Of a stretch of DNA of 64,000 bases, positions 59,406-64,000 are shown in pieces. The notes beneath the pieces are model-generated. The model worked only from the letters and a program-made list of their open reading frames with translations, did not search any database and was not told the DNA's origin. This stretch comes from Meghimatium bilineatum (lineage: Eukaryota > Mollusca > Gastropoda > Stylommatophora > Philomycidae): NCBI GenBank assembly GCA_034231615.1, contig CM067306.1, positions 34,678,019 through 34,742,018 on the forward strand. Direction: 5' to 3'. The position numbers and the translations under genes are program-made. How positions within the stretch are numbered: position 1 is the stretch's first letter; each line of letters begins with the position of its first letter.

Positions 59406-59565
59406 CTATGGTGGCCAAGGTACAGGGTTTTAATCCCGCCGCAGACAATTGTGCATGAGGACCGCGCAGACAGCAATGGTAAACTAATTAACGTATTTAT
59501 ATTGCCTAGAAAATCACTACAGCCAACAAAAGCTGGGTTGATAAATAGGATGTAGTCTACCAATG
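59405..59565 (+). repeat. tRNA-headed SINE family S1, copy 3
   Basis: GTGGCCAAGGTACAGGGTTT, TAATCCCGCCGCAGACAATT and GCCAACAAAAGCTGGGTTGA, matching copy 1 at 411. Confidence 0.85.
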
Positions 59566-59874
59566 GTGTTTTTTTTTAATTTCTCTATTTGTCCGTGTGT
59601 TACCAGGTCAAATTCTCCGGAATAGTCACGATTCCTAAACAACGACACTTATCTTGACTGATCAGACTTCTTTTTCATTTTCCGACGACACGCGGTATCT
59701 CTCGCATCAGACAAAATACGTGTCACTGTCTACAATCAGCGTGCAGGTCTATTCTGCAGAAGGACTTAGCCAAGGTTCGATAGGACAGCAACATATTTTG
59801 CCAGTATTAGATATACTAATACTTACGAGGGCGACTAGCGAGGGAGTTGACTACCCTACTATGATCTCCACTGT

Positions 59875-60160
59875 GATCTTCTTCTTCTGCGTTCGTTCTC
59901 AAACTCCTGCAGATTAGCAGGATGTAGTCCGGAGAACGGAATGCGCTGTGTCATGGTTTACAGCATTGCTGCGATATCTGCGCCTTTCGGCCTCACACAT
60001 CCTACTTCAGCACGGCGTTGGGTCACTGACCCTATATGGGATGGGACAGCCAATTCCATCCCATAACGTCCTTAATCGCCTTTTACGACATGCGTGAAAG
60101 GTAAACAGTGTTGCTATTCTTTGCTCCCCTTTCGGGCCTCGGCAACACACGGGCGTCCAC
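59875..60160 (+). repeat. repeat B copy, best preserved
   Basis: CTTCTTCTTCTGCGTTCGTT, CTGCAGATTAGCAGGATGTA, GGGTCACTGACCCTATATGG, CGCCTTTTACGACATGCGTG, ending CGGGCCTCGGCAACAC. Confidence 0.93.
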
Positions 60161-60254
60161 TGTGATAACGCCTTATTATTACTTACACCTGGAGCTGTCA
60201 GGATACAACTCTGCAGCACGACTCAAGATTGCAAGAAAGTCACGGCAAAGGTGT

Positions 60255-60650
60255 TCCCCATAAATTACGTCAACAATATTATGTCAATGTTTGACATCGA
60301 ATCCCCGTCCCCTTTCCCGTCAACAACTGTCAAGAATTCAGGGACAAAACTATTCTAAAAATCGTAAAATACCCTCGTTTAATTATGTCACAAATAATTC
60401 ACACCCCCCCCCCCCCCTCCTTTCAAAATAAAACCAACAATCTTAGTAGAAAATGAAAGGGAAAAAAATCAGATTTTTATAAGTTTTTCAAATTGAGACA
60501 GTTTAATTGTAGTATTCAAAAAAATGTATTGTTAACGTCAACTTTTGTCACGCACCCCTTCTCCGTCCCATCCCATTCCCCTTGTCAATAGATGTCAAAC
60601 TCCCCTCACCCCAACACATTTTGTTGACTTAATTAAGGGCCGGACCCAAA
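60255..60650. repeat. C-rich TGTCAA repeat family, copy 1
   Basis: Recurring TGTCAA words, C runs (14 C at about 60403) and TTTGTTGACTTAATTAAGG. A second copy is at 62530-62820. Class unknown. Confidence 0.6.
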
Positions 60651-60869
60651 GTCCCATCTGGAACATAACACTTTCCAGCTAATGGTATTGAAGCCAAGAG
60701 TCATCGCACCTGTCAAGACGCGACTATCCTGTGATACCGCCGTGCTGGAATGCCTCCCTTCAGAAGAAAAAAACATGCATCCATTAAACATCACCCTCCA
60801 ACACAATCGTACATTATTTTACGTCTCTTTCGTAAAATATACGATCCTGCTGGCTCGTTGGGAATCGTC

Positions 60870-60990
60870 CTTCTAACGTGACACTTTTGACTTCTTCCGT
60901 GTTTTCATGGGTCACTTTGTGTCGACAGCCAATGAATAACCCGAAAAAGTCAAATACTGTCACTTTTAAAGGATTAATGTGATTAGACTT
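60870..60990. mobile_element. foldback MITE, short relative
   Basis: Arms TGACACTTTTGACTTCTTCC and its inverse TCAAATACTGTCACTTTT around a GTGTCGACAGCCAATGAA core shared with 62010-62215. Confidence 0.55.
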
Positions 60991-61029
60991 ACATGACTGC
61001 ATAATGGAGTCTCCTTACTGTATATACAT

Positions 61030-61150
61030 TATCTAGTTATACTAGATTGGGACACGGGTCATGAACGCATGGACCACCGGATCGGGAACCAACCTAGCTA
61101 TACTGGATTTGGTCAAAGAGCATGAACCCATAGACCATTGAATTGGTAAC
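61030..61150. repeat. 58-bp tandem pair
   Basis: Two diverged copies with CATGAACGCATGGACCACCG and CATGAACCCATAGACCATTG; a related phrase is at 42400. 60990-61030 and 61150-62010 contain nothing else I recognise. Confidence 0.7.
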
Positions 61151-62009
61151 CAAACCTGGTAACCAGTGGTTAAAATTGTTACAGTGATGATATAACCAGT
61201 TTGAGAGATACATCTTCAGTGTAGGGGAACAACCCAACGTACTGGAGATGTGAGGGCTTGGGCAACACAGTGCAATACATGTATAAGGAACAGAAGGTAA
61301 GGAGTGTTGCCAATATTTAACTGCACAACATACTAACAACCACAAAAAACCCATGCCAGTGTGTGATCAAATTAACGAGCCGACAGCCTTGCTGGTACGG
61401 CGATCATGTGGTTAAGAGGACCTACCTAAATATCTGGTGTTCTTACACAGATAACACGAGTGGTCAATGTAACAAATGCTTGTTAATCTGCAACCTTGAG
61501 CAGAATACATAAGCACCATGTAAAGGGGGGCGTGGCTGAACAAGAATCTTGTACAGGTAATCAGAGTGATCATTCAATGACCGGGTTCCAGTAAAGACCT
61601 TTGTACAGAAAGTAAAAATGAAAGGCTGATTTTATCATTTCGTGCATTTGTTGGTCGACCTTGGCTAATTTTGGCATGCGACTTTAAGTATAAAAATGGT
61701 GGTCAACAAAAATCACGGCAATAATAAAAAAGGTGACGTATGAAGGCTTGTTTTAATTCTGTTCGCATGTCTTCTATGGATAGGATCACGGCTGTACTCA
61801 GAAACATTACAAAACCCGTGAAAGGAGCTAAAAATTAATTTTTCTGTACAACCCAACAGTTGATCGTGACGACACAAACTCCATAGCACATCCTTGTAAT
61901 CTAGAGGTCTGTGTGGCGAACACTGTAGCATATACACGATTTTGTGATGGAAGCTGATGATTTAAGATGACGCTGAGTATAAGACAGCTGAAAGATGAAC
62001 GTCCAACCG

Positions 62010-62215
62010 TAGCCGCCGACAATATAAGACATATTGGCTAATAGATAAACAGTCTTTTAGAGTGACTCATTTAGCATTACCCGTCATCTTCATTGGTCAC
62101 TACGATTATACTCTATGTCGACAACCAATGAAGATGATGGGAAAAGTCAAACACGTCTTTTTAGAGGGCTGTTTTTCCATTAGCTAATAGGTCTTATATT
62201 GTTGACTGTCACGGT
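62010..62215. mobile_element. foldback MITE
   Basis: Left arm GACAATATAAGACATATTGG, GATAAACAGTCTTTTAGAG; right arm its near-inverse (AGCTAATAGGTCTTATATTG). Inner arms GTCATCTTCATTGGT and ACCAATGAAGATGATGG are also inverted. Confidence 0.75.
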
Positions 62216-62529
62216 CCAGGAATCATGTCGCTGACTATGTATTCAGATAAAGCCAGGGGTGGGGGCTGGGAGAGGGGGGAGAAGAGAGAGAAACACGGAA
62301 AACATGTCATTAAACATCAGTTGTGAAACTACCTCGGCATTACTGCAAAGGTCACAGATATGGAATCTTGGAAGAGTTATTGATTAGTGCCATACCTGGC
62401 TTGTTCTCTCGGTATCGTCTCTCTGCGACAGTGGTTCCCAACCCGAAGCAATATAGGCCACCAACGGGCTAACAGGTTGTCGCAAGAGGAGGGGGGGGGG
62501 GGTTTCACAAGAAACTACGATGGGGGATA

Positions 62530-62820
62530 TGTCCATTTATTATGTCAATAATTAGTCGCCAATTCTTGACCACCGTCCCCCTTCTTATGTATGTCAAAAA
62601 ACATATCAACCACCCGCCCTCCCCATAAATTTATTTTGTAGAATATGTATCATGTTTTTTTTTTAATTATGCTTTTTTTATTCATACAATTTAGTAGTGT
62701 ATTAAAAAACAGCCTTGTTGACATCAGCTTTTGTCAACCCTTCCCCTCCTCTTGACAACAGCTGTCAAACTTTATCCTACTCCACCTCCCTTAATTGTTG
62801 ATGTAATTTGTGGACAGCCC
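62530..62820. repeat. C-rich TGTCAA repeat family, copy 2
   Basis: ATTATGTCAATAATTAGTCG, TTGTTGACATCAGCTTTTGT and CTTGACAACAGCTGTCAAAC parallel the first copy in order. 62215-62530 has G runs and nothing I can name. Confidence 0.6.
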
Positions 62821-62984
62821 ATATGGGGAAAAAATATTTTTATTAGGCGAGAGGGGTAGCTACAGCCAGGTAACTAAGAATATTTTAAAATGCATAACGC
62901 ACAACAAATAACATATCATACATAACATATAAATAACATAACACACACAACACATATAACATCATCATTATATTGATAAAATAC

Positions 62985-63305
62985 GGAGAATGAAACAGGA
63001 GAATGAAAGAGGGAAAATGAAATATAGAGAATGAGATAGGGAGAACGAAATAGAGAGAAAATAAAGTAGAGCGAATGAGATAGGGAGAATGAAATAGAGA
63101 GAAAATAAAGTAGAGCGAATGAGATAGGGAGAATGAAATAGAGAGAAAATAAAGTAGAGCGAATGAGATAGGGAGAATGAAATAGAGAGAATGAGATAAG
63201 AAAATGAAGTAGGGAGAATTCAACAGAGAGAACGACATAGAGAGAATGAAATAGAGAGAATGAGATACGGATAATGAAATAGAAAGAATGAAATATGGAG
63301 AGAAA
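62985..63305. repeat. GA-rich minisatellite, 44-bp period in the middle
   Basis: Built from GAATGAAATAGAGAGA and GAATGAGATAGGGA; at 63040-63180 a 44-bp unit with AAAATAAAGTAGAGCGAATG repeats three times. Minus-strand Phe/Ser-rich frames are artefacts. Confidence 0.92.
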
Positions 63306-63364
63306 AAGTGTACGAACGCTCTTGTGTAGTCGAGAACTGAAAAGAGCAAACAATAGCAACATTC

Positions 63365-63560
63365 ACCTGTCATGTACATCGCAAGAAGAGATTAAGGCGG
63401 TTTCGCAGGAGTTGGCTATTTCACGCTAAAGAACACAATAACGCAAGAGTCACGCTGGTGTAGGATATTTCATGCCGAAACACGCAGAAAATGCAACCAA
63501 ACTGCAAACCACGACACGGTACATTCTGCTCTTCGAACTCTTATCCATCATCATCTTAGC
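63365..63560 (-). repeat. repeat B copy, 3' half diverged
   Basis: Reverse blocks CGCAAGAAGAGATTAAGGCG and CAAACTGCAAACCACGACAC. Confidence 0.6.
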
Positions 63561-63633
63561 CTGCCCTTATCCCTGCTGCCAGCAATCACAACTTCCATTA
63601 TTCATTTTTCCATACTGTTATGTTCGTCTACTA

Positions 63634-63973
63634 CAGGGGTGGGCAAACTACGGCCCGTGGGCCGCATGCGGCCCGCCATTTGATATTTTGCGGCCCTCAA
63701 ACACATTTTTAAATACACGAACATTGTTAAAATATTTGCAAAACGTTTTATCCATATTAGAAAATATACTGTTATAGTGTAAGTCTGTTAGAAATGTAAT
63801 TTATTTCAGAAGTTATCTACATTATGTAAAACTACCTTTCTTTACAATAAAAATATTTAATTGATTATTCACCGAGAATTTTAAACAAAAACATACATAA
63901 TATTATATGCGGCCCTCCAATAGCTTTACAATTTTCAATGCGGATCTCTGCACAAAAAGTTTGCCCACCCCTG
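63634..63973. mobile_element. hAT-type MITE, complete
   Basis: 340 bp with inverted ends CAGGGGTGGGCAAACT and AGTTTGCCCACCCCTG, flanked by identical 8-bp GTCTACTA at 63626-63633 and 63974-63981. Internal GCGGCCCGCC/GGCCGCATGC words. No transposase ORF, so non-autonomous. Eight-bp duplication and CAGGGGT ends are hAT hallmarks. Confidence 0.93.
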
Positions 63974-64000
63974 GTCTACTACATCGTATTTACAGGAATA

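Noticed and set aside
62885..63379. Phe/Ser-rich membrane-like proteins on the minus strand
   Set aside because: Low-complexity translation of a GA-rich minisatellite.

Overview
The window is animal nuclear DNA, AT-rich, with one large intron-containing gene on the minus strand. The rest is almost entirely retrotransposon wreckage, SINEs, MITEs and minisatellites. The LINE protein tails, tRNA-derived SINEs and a schnurri/HIVEP gene with a giant exon suggest a lophotrochozoan, probably a mollusc. That assignment is inference from the repeat style; no species marker is present.

The gene (about 1.1-37.5 kb, minus strand) is a ZAS-family zinc-finger transcription factor, the orthologue group of Drosophila schnurri and vertebrate HIVEP1/2/3. 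I assembled ten coding exons by hand. All splice sites are AG/GT and every junction keeps the reading frame. In order of transcription they are 37463-37537, 28771-28991, 26612-26845, 15760-22877 (7.1 kb giant exon), 11835-11967, 8844-9134, 5904-6208, 3406-3498, 3036-3106 and 1126-1241. From the first in-frame Met the model is about 2,870 aa, compared with roughly 2,400-2,700 for known ZAS proteins. It carries an N-terminal finger pair with an acidic tract, a central CCHC finger, an AT-hook, a C-terminal finger pair whose last His lies in the next exon, and a second acidic tract. The true 5' exon or promoter was not identified, and the 3' end is ambiguous.

Repeats in and around the gene: at least five non-LTR families, labelled here R (RTE-like), T (tail motif ELINNTRDR), X, Y (3' end in GAT repeats) and I (RNase H-bearing, I/Jockey-like). 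There is also a Penelope-like 3' end, two non-autonomous families A and B (heads alike, both with GTTCATTCTCAAACTCC), several tRNA-headed SINEs, a hAT-type MITE with a clean 8-bp target duplication, and foldback MITEs. More than fifteen minisatellites have periods of 16-59 bp. The largest are 35.26-37.43 kb (16 bp), 48.07-51.33 kb (about 23 bp) and 51.66-53.37 kb (42/43 bp).

From 37.6 to 64 kb I find no credible conserved host gene. It is an accessory or intergenic region of nested insertions and tandem arrays. The very long open frames at 48.9-53.4 kb are by-products of stop-free repeat units, not genes. I found no undescribed molecular system. The items most worth a second look are the intron-1 array beside a splice donor, the 20-to-59-bp higher-order array, the nested LINEs with recognisable target duplications, and the SINE head amplified in tandem.
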